From: Rubrivirga sp.
Lineage (GTDB): Bacteria > Bacteroidota > Rhodothermia > Rhodothermales > Rubricoccaceae
Assembly: GCA_012269805.1 (NCBI GenBank)
Contig: JAAXJP010000118.1
Span: 2,915 to 21,120, forward strand
DNA: 18,206 nucleotides
Direction of reading: 5' to 3'
Shown here: positions 1 through 8,013 of the stretch, in pieces
How positions within the stretch are numbered: position 1 is the first letter of the stretch
How the letters are laid out: each line of letters begins with the position of its first letter
Notes under the pieces: model-generated
Databases searched by the model: none
What the model was told of the DNA's origin: nothing
The model's input: the letters and a program-made list of their open reading frames with translations, nothing else
Program-made: the position numbers and the translations under genes

Positions 1-103
1 CTTCAAGGGACAGAGCTACTGCAAGATTCTTAGTATCGTGGAATTGCTCCCAATCTCTCTCATTTCTAAACTCTATCAGTTTTTCAGTAAGCTTTTTTTG
101 CAT
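1..103 (-). CDS. MazG-like nucleotide pyrophosphohydrolase, N-terminal fragment (runs off the left edge)
   Basis: The reading frame starts at an ATG at 103-101 and runs leftward off the window, so only 34 codons are visible. The visible protein begins MQKKLTEKLIEF and continues with RDWEQFHDTKNLAVALSLE. This matches the N-terminal helix of the MazG-like/dCTPase branch of all-alpha NTP pyrophosphohydrolases, where a conserved RDWEQFH segment and a following helix ending in a metal-binding Glu are typical. These enzymes hydrolyse (d)NTPs to NMP and pyrophosphate. The catalytic ExxE region lies outside the window. The gene follows the HNH/HIT gene by 51 bp on the same strand and is probably the tail of the same defence-island transcript. 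MazG-like enzymes recur in such islands, but its role here is inferred. Family identification is fairly secure despite the short fragment. Confidence 0.75.
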   Translation of the reverse strand, partial: MQKKLTEKLIEFRNERDWEQFHDTKNLAVALSLE

Positions 104-154
104 TCAAACGGCCTTTTAAGCAAGGTAGAAAAAACTCACTAAACCTTTTCATTT

Positions 155-1126
155 CTAATACTTCTGCCTCTCAGGAATAACACCTCGAACGCCACCAGTT
201 GGATCTTCCACATCACCTTCACGTCTTGGAATCAAATGCAGGTGGCAATGCATCACGGTTTGACCGGCATCCATGCCATCATTCGTCCCGACATTGAAAC
301 CAGTGATGGATGGATCCTCTGAAAGTAATTTCTCCCGCAACTCTCGCATTAACCTATTCATGGCATTGAGCTCAGGCTGGTACAGATCAAAATACCCATT
401 CACATGTCGTTTAGGCACAATCAGCAGGTGACCCTTGGTCACTGGGTATTTATCATAGAATGCTTGGGCCAATTTATTCTCAACAACCACCTCATCATGG
501 TTACAAAAGACACATTTGGATTCATACTTAACATAGTCTTCTGACAACCCTCTAAGATCTATATCCGACCTATTCCCCTTATTCGAATTGCACTTATAAC
601 AAAGCGCTTGATAGTTATCTATCTCATCTGGACCACCAAGGCTTTTGGGAATGATATGATCTACCTCAAGTGCTCTGAGTGAGGCATCCACCCCGCAAAG
701 TTCACAACGATGATGCGCATTAACAAGAACTTGGTAGCGAACACTTCCTGGAACGGGACGTCGGGTATTTCTGCGATGGTCCCAAATATCGACCTTCCGC
801 TTTTCAATGTAGGCCGCAATCTTCTCCTCACAAAGTTGTTTAAGATCTTCTACTTCTTCAGAATCATAAGCTGCGACCAATTCATAACTCTGTTTATCCT
901 TCTTCGGCCTATCAGCAATCTTATTCTTGGTCAACACCTTCCCAACCATCGCCTTGACCCGCTCTTGATAATACTCGAGCATGGCTTGGTCGTACCCAGC
1001 AATCTCCTTGGCGATATCTTCAATAGAGGCCCGACCACCACTATTCAACAGAGTCCAAATCATCACGGGCTGATAAATATGCGACATGCGCATATCCTCT
1101 TCTATAAAGGCTTTAAGATCTCTCAA
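155..1126 (-). CDS. Winged-helix / HNH nuclease / HIT hydrolase fusion protein
   Basis: This 323-residue protein joins three parts. Residues 1-90 are helical and look like a winged-helix DNA-binding domain. Residues about 130-185 form a zinc-type HNH domain with C141-x2-C144, D156-H157, N171 and C176-x2-C179 (EVDHIIPKSLGG then CYKCNSNKGN). Residues about 200-300 form a HIT domain with a C205-x2-C208 pair and the nucleotide-binding triad HCHLHLI (H293, H295, H297). HNH domains nick or cleave DNA, and HIT domains hydrolyse nucleotide phosphoesters, so the fusion may cut DNA and act on nucleotides or adenylylated ends; that linkage is inference. The start is TTG at 1126-1124. The first ATG is residue 12 (1093), but the segment before it (FIEEDMRMSHIYQPVM) looks like conserved family sequence as I recall it, and an in-frame stop at 1151-1153 rules out a longer start. 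It lies 29 bp after mcrC on the same strand. Confidence 0.88.
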   Translation of the reverse strand: MRDLKAFIEEDMRMSHIYQPVMIWTLLNSGGRASIEDIAKEIAGYDQAMLEYYQERVKAMVGKVLTKNKIADRPKKDKQSYELVAAYDSEEVEDLKQLCEEKIAAYIEKRKVDIWDHRRNTRRPVPGSVRYQVLVNAHHRCELCGVDASLRALEVDHIIPKSLGGPDEIDNYQALCYKCNSNKGNRSDIDLRGLSEDYVKYESKCVFCNHDEVVVENKLAQAFYDKYPVTKGHLLIVPKRHVNGYFDLYQPELNAMNRLMRELREKLLSEDPSITGFNVGTNDGMDAGQTVMHCHLHLIPRREGDVEDPTGGVRGVIPERQKY

Positions 1127-1155
1127 GGCTATTGGTTGGTTTGTTCTTGTCTAAG

Positions 1156-2427
1156 TTAATCAACATATCGCGTATCAATCTCAAGCATATTCTGAATAGC
1201 TACTGAGATACTCCATGTCTTATTCTGATGATATTCGACTAAATCCAGATATCCCATACTACAGAAATGATCTTCTTGCTCTTCATTGATAACAATCTTC
1301 TCACTGTACCCACCCTTCATTCCACTTTCAGTAGAATCTGATGGATAAAGAAGAAGTGAATGGGTGCACTTCCAATAATGATTGTAAGCAAACATCTGTT
1401 TAAGATCGTTATCAGAAGGCTTGTTCTTTTCGGGAAGCTTCCATTTGGTATCAATTACATATACTACTGCACTTTCTCGGTGACGAAGGACGATATCAGG
1501 CTTAATTACTTTTTTCTCCCAAAACCGTTTTCGTTTTTGACCATGCACCTCCCATTCATGCCTCAATTCTCTCCTGAGTACCCTGTAAACATATTCTTCC
1601 CAAAGTATATTCATATCGAACATCAATGCAATCATGTTTTGTTTCCCGGCCTTCAAATCAGGACGAAAATTTAGCAGGAGAAGCTTAGCAATGTCCAATG
1701 CTCTCTCATAAGGCTCGTGTTTTCTAGAACTTTTTATTCTATCGAAATCACCCGCATTCACTTTTCGACTATCCACTAATGGAAAGTCCAAAAGTAACCT
1801 ACCTATCCTATCATTTAGACTCCCACGACTATCCAGTCGCTGGATGAGCAATAATGTTTCGTTCAATATTTGGTGCAACAGATGGTTTTTATCGTAAGTC
1901 TGATGCTTAACGAAGAATCTTTCCTTGTGAATTAGATTTCTTTTGATGTGTTCACTAAACACGATAGCACCTTTGAGCGATTTCTGCTGAGATTGATGGG
2001 TTTTGTATTTTTTAATCAACCCCCTTTTAACAAGTGCCTCAAGCTCATCCAAGAATAATACAAAGTAAAGCTCAAGTATAGAATTTCGCTTGAGCTTGAG
2101 ACTTGCATTAGAGCTTTGACGCGCCTTAAGCAATTCGCACGTCCGAAGCATTTCCAAGAGTATGTTTTGCCAAGTCTCCTTAGATGCCGAAGATTTCTTT
2201 TTTCGATCAGCCTTTGGCAATACCTCTATAACAGTATCACCAATCTGGATCACACCTACGTAAGATTTGAACCTTACCCCTTTGGGAATTAAATCAAAGA
2301 ATGGTGTCTGTTCGTTCTTTTGAAAATAAGATTCAAATGCTTGATGATGCTTTTCATCGAAATCAGGTATAGCATATCGTCCAGAATACGAGATAGACTG
2401 ATGCTCAAAAACCTGAATCTTAGTCAT
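1156..2427 (-). CDS. mcrC: McrC-family nuclease subunit of a modification-dependent restriction system
   Basis: This 423-residue protein matches the McrC family in length, layout and active site. A PD-(D/E)xK nuclease core lies near residues 310-330, with P310-D311 followed by D326-T327-K328 (KPDIVL ... VIDTKWK). The N-terminal two thirds would be the part that docks on the McrB hexamer and stimulates its NTPase. In known systems McrC cuts DNA when McrB complexes translocate and collide between two modified sites. The gene starts inside the 3' end of mcrB, with an 8-bp overlap (ATGACTAA) in which the mcrB stop lies just after the mcrC ATG, so translation is probably coupled and subunit ratio fixed. 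There is no frameshift or missing active-site residue. Confidence 0.93.
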   Translation of the reverse strand: MTKIQVFEHQSISYSGRYAIPDFDEKHHQAFESYFQKNEQTPFFDLIPKGVRFKSYVGVIQIGDTVIEVLPKADRKKKSSASKETWQNILLEMLRTCELLKARQSSNASLKLKRNSILELYFVLFLDELEALVKRGLIKKYKTHQSQQKSLKGAIVFSEHIKRNLIHKERFFVKHQTYDKNHLLHQILNETLLLIQRLDSRGSLNDRIGRLLLDFPLVDSRKVNAGDFDRIKSSRKHEPYERALDIAKLLLLNFRPDLKAGKQNMIALMFDMNILWEEYVYRVLRRELRHEWEVHGQKRKRFWEKKVIKPDIVLRHRESAVVYVIDTKWKLPEKNKPSDNDLKQMFAYNHYWKCTHSLLLYPSDSTESGMKGGYSEKIVINEEQEDHFCSMGYLDLVEYHQNKTWSISVAIQNMLEIDTRYVD

Positions 2428-4219
2428 AGCTCTTTACTCCCATCAAAGTCTCAAGAGCTCTTGAAAGGTTATCATCTTTACTCAATTCCTTCTTGCTTAC
2501 AAGCCTATAAAGCTCTCTCTCCATATAGTCATCAGCACCTTCGGCTTCAAAGTCAGCAAACTTCACCATTTTACTGTCGTTGTCAAGAACTTTTACAAAG
2601 CCCTTTCCTAATACTAGGCCAATCTTAGGATAGTCATTGTAGAAGTACTCCTGTAATAGAGGCATTATGTTGTCACAAAAAACATCTATTAAACCTGCAT
2701 TGAAGTCCTGAGAATCTTTAAGTTTTAAGAAGTAGGCATGCCCAATTGTATGATCTCGGTCTATAAGTTTTTCAATACGATAATTAATCCTTTCCAAGAC
2801 ATTACCAAGTTGAATGCCGTTATAGTTTGACTTATCGCCTAAGACATCCTTGATCAAACCTGGCTGTGGCAGAACCTCTTGAAAACTGAACCTACGGCGA
2901 AGAGCCGTATCTAGAGCTTCAACAGATCTGTCAGAGGTATTCATAGTCCCAATAATATCTAGATTAATTGGAACCCCGAACTCCTCTTTTGAATATGGTA
3001 GAGTAACGGTCATCTCATTACTAGCTCCAAGTCGCTTATCAGGCTCGATCAACGTTATGAGTTCACCAAAGATGTTCGCTATATTACCACGATTGATTTC
3101 GTCAATAAATATTGCGTATTTATTTGATGGATCTTTCTTTGCTTCCTCACAAATCTTCAAGAAAACACCAGGTTCGATTTTATATTGCACTTCACCCTTG
3201 GTGTCCCCCATGATAGGCTTTATACCCTCAACAAAGTCTTCATAACTGAAAGCCTGATGAAAGGTGGTAAAAACAAAACGTTTCTTATCCCCCTCATACT
3301 TGGGTAGAAGTTCATCTCTAAGCTTGAAAGTCTTGCCAGTTCCAGGAGGGCCATAGAAAATATAGTTGGAAGGAAAAGCAACCCTTTGGCTACCCTTTAT
3401 GATGTCGAGTAAATACTCGTAATACTTATCGTATCCATCTTGTTCCGATTTGTAACTTGTAATATCCGTAAGGGTTTTTCTTACAAGGTTGAAATCTACT
3501 TTCCAGTTACCCTTCTCAAGCCATTCAACCTTTCTTGTCTTCCTGTAATCTTGACGTGATTCGTCGAAAATGTACTCAGATCCGACGATGCCATAACCAA
3601 GCAATTCATGAATACCTTTTTTGGCGATTACAACATCTCCAACTTGCATCTTGTTGAGAAAGTCATCATTGGCTGAAACATCGTTCTTTTTAGATCCATC
3701 AACACCGTAAGCTGATTCTAAAGCAATTTTAATCTCTTCGCGAGAACTATAGTCTGATAGATCCCCGATTTCATCCCAACTAATAGCCATTATTCCCTTT
3801 TTAAAAAACTCTTGCCATTTATCAGCATCGGGGCCCGGGGAATAAAGCCAATAGAGCGTATTCTCCCTAGGCTCGTCAAGTATTGTAATTAGGCCCTTAA
3901 CTCTTTCATAGATCTGATCCTCATTTAATTCGGCATACTCATCGAAAACTTCTTTATCCCCCCCCGTCAAAGGAGAAGGCGATCCATCCGAAGACTTCCA
4001 ACCTTCCCTTCCATTATTGAAATATCCATCAAAACCATCCCGAGTATTTTGAAGGCTTGCACGAAAAGACTTTATACTTCTGCCATTGCTGAGCTTATTA
4101 AAGAAAAGATCGTATACATCTTTCCATTTATCGACACCACTACTGGGAGGGGGCTTTCTAATGCCAAAGCGCGATAAATAATAACCAACTTGAATATGCT
4201 CTTTAGATCGTATTGCCAT
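2420..4219 (-). CDS. mcrB: McrB-family AAA+ motor with an EVE-like modified-base reader domain
   Basis: This 599-residue protein has three parts. Residues about 1-75 form an uncharacterised helical domain ([14 protein letters not shown], then [16 protein letters not shown]). Residues about 122-265 look like an EVE (PUA-superfamily) domain, beginning [14 protein letters not shown] with the typical [12 protein letters not shown] and [10 protein letters not shown] segments; EVE-type domains read modified bases. Residues about 285-560 are the McrB AAA+ motor: Walker A GPPGTGKT (K296), Walker [10 protein letters not shown] (D373, E374), the McrB signature MNTSDRS (426-432) and an arginine-rich TALRRRF segment. 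McrB motors usually use GTP. It starts 85 bp after drmMII with no strong promoter visible between, and overlaps mcrC by 8 bp. A run of eight G on the coding strand sits at residues 85-88, between the first two domains. The base recognised cannot be read from sequence. Confidence 0.93.
   Translation of the reverse strand: MAIRSKEHIQVGYYLSRFGIRKPPPSSGVDKWKDVYDLFFNKLSNGRSIKSFRASLQNTRDGFDGYFNNGREGWKSSDGSPSPLTGGDKEVFDEYAELNEDQIYERVKGLITILDEPRENTLYWLYSPGPDADKWQEFFKKGIMAISWDEIGDLSDYSSREEIKIALESAYGVDGSKKNDVSANDDFLNKMQVGDVVIAKKGIHELLGYGIVGSEYIFDESRQDYRKTRKVEWLEKGNWKVDFNLVRKTLTDITSYKSEQDGYDKYYEYLLDIIKGSQRVAFPSNYIFYGPPGTGKTFKLRDELLPKYEGDKKRFVFTTFHQAFSYEDFVEGIKPIMGDTKGEVQYKIEPGVFLKICEEAKKDPSNKYAIFIDEINRGNIANIFGELITLIEPDKRLGASNEMTVTLPYSKEEFGVPINLDIIGTMNTSDRSVEALDTALRRRFSFQEVLPQPGLIKDVLGDKSNYNGIQLGNVLERINYRIEKLIDRDHTIGHAYFLKLKDSQDFNAGLIDVFCDNIMPLLQEYFYNDYPKIGLVLGKGFVKVLDNDSKMVKFADFEAEGADDYMERELYRLVSKKELSKDDNLSRALETLMGVKSYD
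3958..3965 (-). repeat. G8 homopolymer tract inside mcrB
   Basis: Eight consecutive C on the plus strand (eight G on the coding strand) encode part of T-G-G-D at residues 85-88 of McrB. The gene is otherwise AT-rich, so this is conspicuous. The tract lies in the linker ahead of the EVE and AAA+ domains, so a gain or loss of one base would truncate the protein before its functional parts. As written the frame is ON. Poly-G tracts are a known basis for phase-variable restriction genes in other bacteria; variability here is not shown. Confidence 0.7.
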
Positions 4220-4304
4220 TATGATTAGTGTTTGATTACGAATCTTCTTAGACTAACTAATACCTACGCCTTAAACTATAAACGAGATACATCAACTTTA
4301 TATC

Positions 4305-5846
4305 TTAACTCAAAATGTCAAACACAATTTCCGCTAATTGACTTGCTAAATAGGGCGGTACAGCATTCCCAACTTGATGAAACTGTTGAGTTCGGCTACC
4401 TCTAAAAAGGTAATTATCTGGAAAAGATTGTATTCTCGCCGCCTCTCGAACAGTTAATGACCTACACTGATTAGGATCGTAATGAATAAAATAATGACCA
4501 TCCTTCGAAATATGACTTGTTATCGTCGTAGCAGGACAGTCTTTTAACTGAACTCTGAAACGATCATTAAATTTTCCTGAAGCCGCATTCGCGTGATCAG
4601 GTACCAAGTCTTCACTATGTCGTGCATAGTCATCCATTCTTGGGAATGTACCGTTTTTCTCCACATATAGGCTAGCAAATAGATATCGCATTAAGTCTTG
4701 AGTAAGATGTGCCCTAGATTCATGATTCGCAAGACCTTTTAGTTTAGAGTCAGTGTACCATTTATTTAATGAATGGTCTGCAGTCATGGTTTGTCCTACC
4801 TCAATAAATTCCCCTCCTATACCAGCATCAAAAAGTTGTCGTCCATCCCTCAATAAAGTCAAATCCAGATCACCCCATTTTTCGATCTTAGCCATATGTC
4901 TTCGTTTATACTCAATCCATTTCAGGTCAGAGTCAGTCAAATTTTTATAAACTCTTTTAGGGCTACCATTCTCATATTTTTCAGAGGAATTGTATCGCAC
5001 AAACTCTCGATTTAATGCACTGCGAACTGCAGGGATTTCCCCAATTACAGACTCTAAGTTAACCTCAGCGTTCTTCTTCAAATACTTACCTTTATGCTTG
5101 AAGTCAGAGCGTAAGCCTAAAAGAATAACCCTGTGCCTTTTTTGTGGAATCCCGTATTCTTCACATCTAATTAAATAATCGCGATCTTCTTTTACTGGTT
5201 TTACAAATGAATGAATCTTATAAGTTCCATTCAAAGCTAAATCCTTTTTCATCCAATCAAAAACATTCTCCCGATCAACCTGTGCCGAAAGCAAACCTTT
5301 TACATTTTCCATTACAAAAATTGCAGGTTTATGCTTTTTTAAAATCCTCAAATACTCCTTATACAAATAAACCCTGCTGTCATCCTTATTAACACCTCCA
5401 ACCCTAGATCTTCCAACATTGGAGTAGGCTTGACAAGGAGGCCCGCCAATTAGCACCCAATCCTTAGCTCCTTTAAGCTGCCTATAAATCATCCCGTCTA
5501 CTACTTCTTCTGGCCATTTCTTTGAACCTAGCTCAACCAAACAGGCCTCTTTTCTTGCTGCCGCTCCTTCTGGGTATTTATCTAGCGTCAATTCTATGAG
5601 CTCTTCTCTTTTTACTAAACTTTTCTCCCTATAGGCTTTATAGTATTCATTAGGCACAGCTTTATTTAATTTATCAAATTGCCTAAAAAAGCTTCTCCAA
5701 GTCAATGTTTTATGAGCATTGACATCCTTTTCTATTGAAAGCTTTATATCAAATAATGATTTATTGCTCTCATTCTTCAATGACATAAAGCCCTCTCCTA
5801 AACCGCCAGGGCCGGCAAATAAATCTATAATTGGTATCGGCTTCAT
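4305..5846 (-). CDS. drmMII: DNA (cytosine-5-)-methyltransferase of class 2 DISARM
   Basis: This 513-residue 5mC methyltransferase has the family motifs in order. Motif I, the S-adenosylmethionine site, is at residues 8-16 (DLFAGPGGL). Motif IV with the catalytic cysteine is GGPPCQAYS (C138). Motif VI is MENV (E180). Motif VIII is QKRHR near residue 235. After a long target-recognition region come motif IX (REAARIQSFPD) and motif X (QVGNAVPPYL) near residue 490. It transfers methyl groups to cytosine C5; in DISARM this marks host DNA as self. The target sequence cannot be read from the protein; the characterised class 2 enzyme of Bacillus is reported to modify CCWGG. The gene follows drmB after 208 bp carrying a promoter, so it can be expressed apart from the restriction genes. 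A damaged paralogue lies at 16134-16607. It could be an orphan or McrBC-linked enzyme, but the adjacency to drmB favours DISARM. Confidence 0.92.
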   Translation of the reverse strand: MKPIPIIDLFAGPGGLGEGFMSLKNESNKSLFDIKLSIEKDVNAHKTLTWRSFFRQFDKLNKAVPNEYYKAYREKSLVKREELIELTLDKYPEGAAARKEACLVELGSKKWPEEVVDGMIYRQLKGAKDWVLIGGPPCQAYSNVGRSRVGGVNKDDSRVYLYKEYLRILKKHKPAIFVMENVKGLLSAQVDRENVFDWMKKDLALNGTYKIHSFVKPVKEDRDYLIRCEEYGIPQKRHRVILLGLRSDFKHKGKYLKKNAEVNLESVIGEIPAVRSALNREFVRYNSSEKYENGSPKRVYKNLTDSDLKWIEYKRRHMAKIEKWGDLDLTLLRDGRQLFDAGIGGEFIEVGQTMTADHSLNKWYTDSKLKGLANHESRAHLTQDLMRYLFASLYVEKNGTFPRMDDYARHSEDLVPDHANAASGKFNDRFRVQLKDCPATTITSHISKDGHYFIHYDPNQCRSLTVREAARIQSFPDNYLFRGSRTQQFHQVGNAVPPYLASQLAEIVFDILS

Positions 5847-5905
5847 TTAAAATTTTAATTTGTAAACAGGTGCCTTAGACGAATTAAGCCTTCCGGGCAA
5901 CGGGT

Positions 5906-5934
5906 CAAATTTAATTAATTAATTATCTGTCAAA
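5906..5934 (-). promoter_or_regulatory. Bacteroidota-type promoter driving drmMII
   Basis: On the minus strand the 208-bp gap between drmB and drmMII contains TTTG (5934-5931), 17 bases, then TAAATTTG (5913-5906). This fits the Bacteroidota -33 TTG and -7 TAnnTTTG elements at an accepted spacing. Transcription would start near 5899, giving a leader of about 50 nt before the ATG at 5846. The spacer holds repeated AATT (about 5911-5925), a self-complementary stretch that could bend DNA or bind a repressor. The ATG is preceded by an A/T-only segment rather than a Shine-Dalgarno sequence. I see no convincing rho-independent terminator after drmB in this gap, so read-through is also possible. Confidence 0.6.
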
Positions 5935-6054
5935 TTTTTAGGAAAGCCTATAATAGCGTCCTATCTAATTCCTTCTAGCAGCTGTTTTGCAATGCACAGT
6001 ATTACGAATTAGCGCCAGTATATTCGGACTTACTAATTTTGAAAACTCAGAATG

Positions 6055-8013
6055 TTAATTAAAAAATCCCATGTCCTTGTTTGCCAAAGTTCCTACTATA
6101 GTAGTTCGATCAAGTAGAACATTAAACTCCTCACAACTTGTCTCTGGTACTATACAGCAATTGTGACAAGCTGAACCATTTACATTGTCCGGGCCTTGAC
6201 CACTTGAATTACCGATGTCTGAACAAACTGGATCAGCCGAACACCATTTAGCCTCCTCTAGTGCATTTTGCACAAGTCTACCCAGATTCTTCTCTTTTCC
6301 TTGTCGTACTAACCCTCCTAATGAGCCTTCAGAATCTCCAGACGAGGTATAAATTAGAATACCATTCATCCGAGAATCCGGGTCCGAGCTGAAATAAAGT
6401 CGTTCTCTTAAAGATGAAGAACCATATCCGCAATCGAAACAAAGTCTTTTTATGAGTAAATGCGAGAATGTGTGCATTGCAATAAAAAACGGGGTTAACT
6501 CTCTTGGTTCATCCTTTGGTCTTCTTTTTCGCATTGCAGATTGGTATCTTTGAATGATACCTGAAAAAGCATCTTCGTTTGTTGAAAGCCAAGAATCTAC
6601 CACATCGTCCTTGAATTTTAAGAAGATCCCTTCACCATAAACTTGAACTGCGGGAAGCCAATTAACTTGTGTATTGGACAACTCTTCCTTCTTTAGCTTA
6701 TTGTTCGGATTGATTCTTGAAAAACCTTTGAATACCCGAGTTTCTTTAAGTTTTTCAATCAAAACTACATTCTCAAAGTATTTTTCTAGTAAGTCTTGGT
6801 TACTGTACCCTTCAAATGATTTTACAATCGCTTTGAAGTCAGCATTTTCTGATTCTCTTCCTGCAAGAATATAATTATACTCCTCAAATCTTAGCTTTAG
6901 CTCAGGTGCTAACCCTAATTCTTCTTGTTCAGAATCATCTTTCGTTATTTCTTCGATGACTCCCTTCAATAAGCTATCCTTAGAAATTAATCCTTTAGAC
7001 ACAACTCGATTAGTGCTTAAAACCGCAGGGAGCGTTACGGTTCCTTGGTCAATACTGAAGAATCCCATTAATTGTTCCTTTCCTATCTCAGCTATTACCT
7101 CCAGTACGTATTGATTTGCTCCTATAGATCCTTCTGGTAAGTAAATTGCTGACTCTATTTCGGAAAAATGAACATTTGAGGCTCCTCTAATAAGCACCTG
7201 TAAATGTTTGTTGCATTTGGTTGAGTTATTGACGCCATCTAGACCCAGCCATGGACGATGACCCCGGCAATACTCACCCAATGGATTTTCATCGTTTGGG
7301 ACATCCTTATCAAACTTGTGATCATCATCTTTTTTAAAGCCAATTCTAGCTAAAGCGCTATCAAATACATCGTCACCATCTTTACGCACATTCATTAGGC
7401 CTGAAAGTGATCTGCTTTCACCGCATGAACATTTCAAAAAAATACTACCAAGGTCTCCGGAGCCCCCACCAGTCTGGTATGACAACTCATGTTGCTTGCT
7501 GTCATTGGGAACTGGGCCATTATGAACCCACTCTTTGAAGGGAACGTCTTGAATATGTCCAGAAAGACATGCCGCTACGAATCGTACCGGTATCATTTTA
7601 GATTTGTGTTTGGATTTGCCATCCCAACATGCAGAACACTCTATTTTCGCGTTAGCCGCATTTAAAGGTTCCTGCTTCATTCTTCCACATTTTGGATTTA
7701 TACAATAGTGCCAACCAGGAAAACGAACGGCAGGAATTTGCAACTGATTATTTTTAGACCCTGAAGTTTTGTACTCCAAAGGCTTTACAAAGTAGCTCAC
7801 TTTGAGCAGGTTTTGAAGCCTAGTTTCATTAAAGCGCAACTCATCTTCAGAAATTCTATCAGCACCTTGATTTTTTTTCGCTCGAGCTATTGTTTCGTCC
7901 CATAAACTCAATCCACCAATCATAACTGAGACTTCTTGTGGAAAGTTTACAATTTGACCGACACCAAATGGCGAGAGTATTTGACTACTTCTTACATTAT
8001 TCGTTTTACTCAT
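6055..8013 (-). CDS. drmB: DISARM protein DrmB (DUF1998 family)
   Basis: This 652-residue protein matches DrmB. It opens with VRSSQILSPFGVGQIVNFP, the typical N-terminal signature. A likely zinc site lies at about residues 100-130 (CINPKCGR then CSACW), followed by CLSGHIQDVPF. The C-terminal third is the DUF1998 domain with cysteine clusters: CFDCGYG near residue 530, then CSADPVCSD, CHNCC (about 615) and an ending with SCEEFNVLLDRT. In DISARM, DrmB forms a complex with the helicase DrmA and together they recognise and act on incoming DNA. The start overlaps the drmA stop by 8 bp, fitting translational coupling and equal amounts of the two partners. A run of eight A on the coding strand (plus-strand T run 7871-7878) lies near residue 47. 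I see no damage. Confidence 0.92.
   Translation of the reverse strand: MSKTNNVRSSQILSPFGVGQIVNFPQEVSVMIGGLSLWDETIARAKKNQGADRISEDELRFNETRLQNLLKVSYFVKPLEYKTSGSKNNQLQIPAVRFPGWHYCINPKCGRMKQEPLNAANAKIECSACWDGKSKHKSKMIPVRFVAACLSGHIQDVPFKEWVHNGPVPNDSKQHELSYQTGGGSGDLGSIFLKCSCGESRSLSGLMNVRKDGDDVFDSALARIGFKKDDDHKFDKDVPNDENPLGEYCRGHRPWLGLDGVNNSTKCNKHLQVLIRGASNVHFSEIESAIYLPEGSIGANQYVLEVIAEIGKEQLMGFFSIDQGTVTLPAVLSTNRVVSKGLISKDSLLKGVIEEITKDDSEQEELGLAPELKLRFEEYNYILAGRESENADFKAIVKSFEGYSNQDLLEKYFENVVLIEKLKETRVFKGFSRINPNNKLKKEELSNTQVNWLPAVQVYGEGIFLKFKDDVVDSWLSTNEDAFSGIIQRYQSAMRKRRPKDEPRELTPFFIAMHTFSHLLIKRLCFDCGYGSSSLRERLYFSSDPDSRMNGILIYTSSGDSEGSLGGLVRQGKEKNLGRLVQNALEEAKWCSADPVCSDIGNSSGQGPDNVNGSACHNCCIVPETSCEEFNVLLDRTTIVGTLANKDMGFFN

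Noticed and set aside
710..1159. Plus-strand open frame of 149 codons opposite the HNH/HIT gene
   Set aside because: It lies wholly antisense to a well-supported domain protein, and its translation has no domain-like character.
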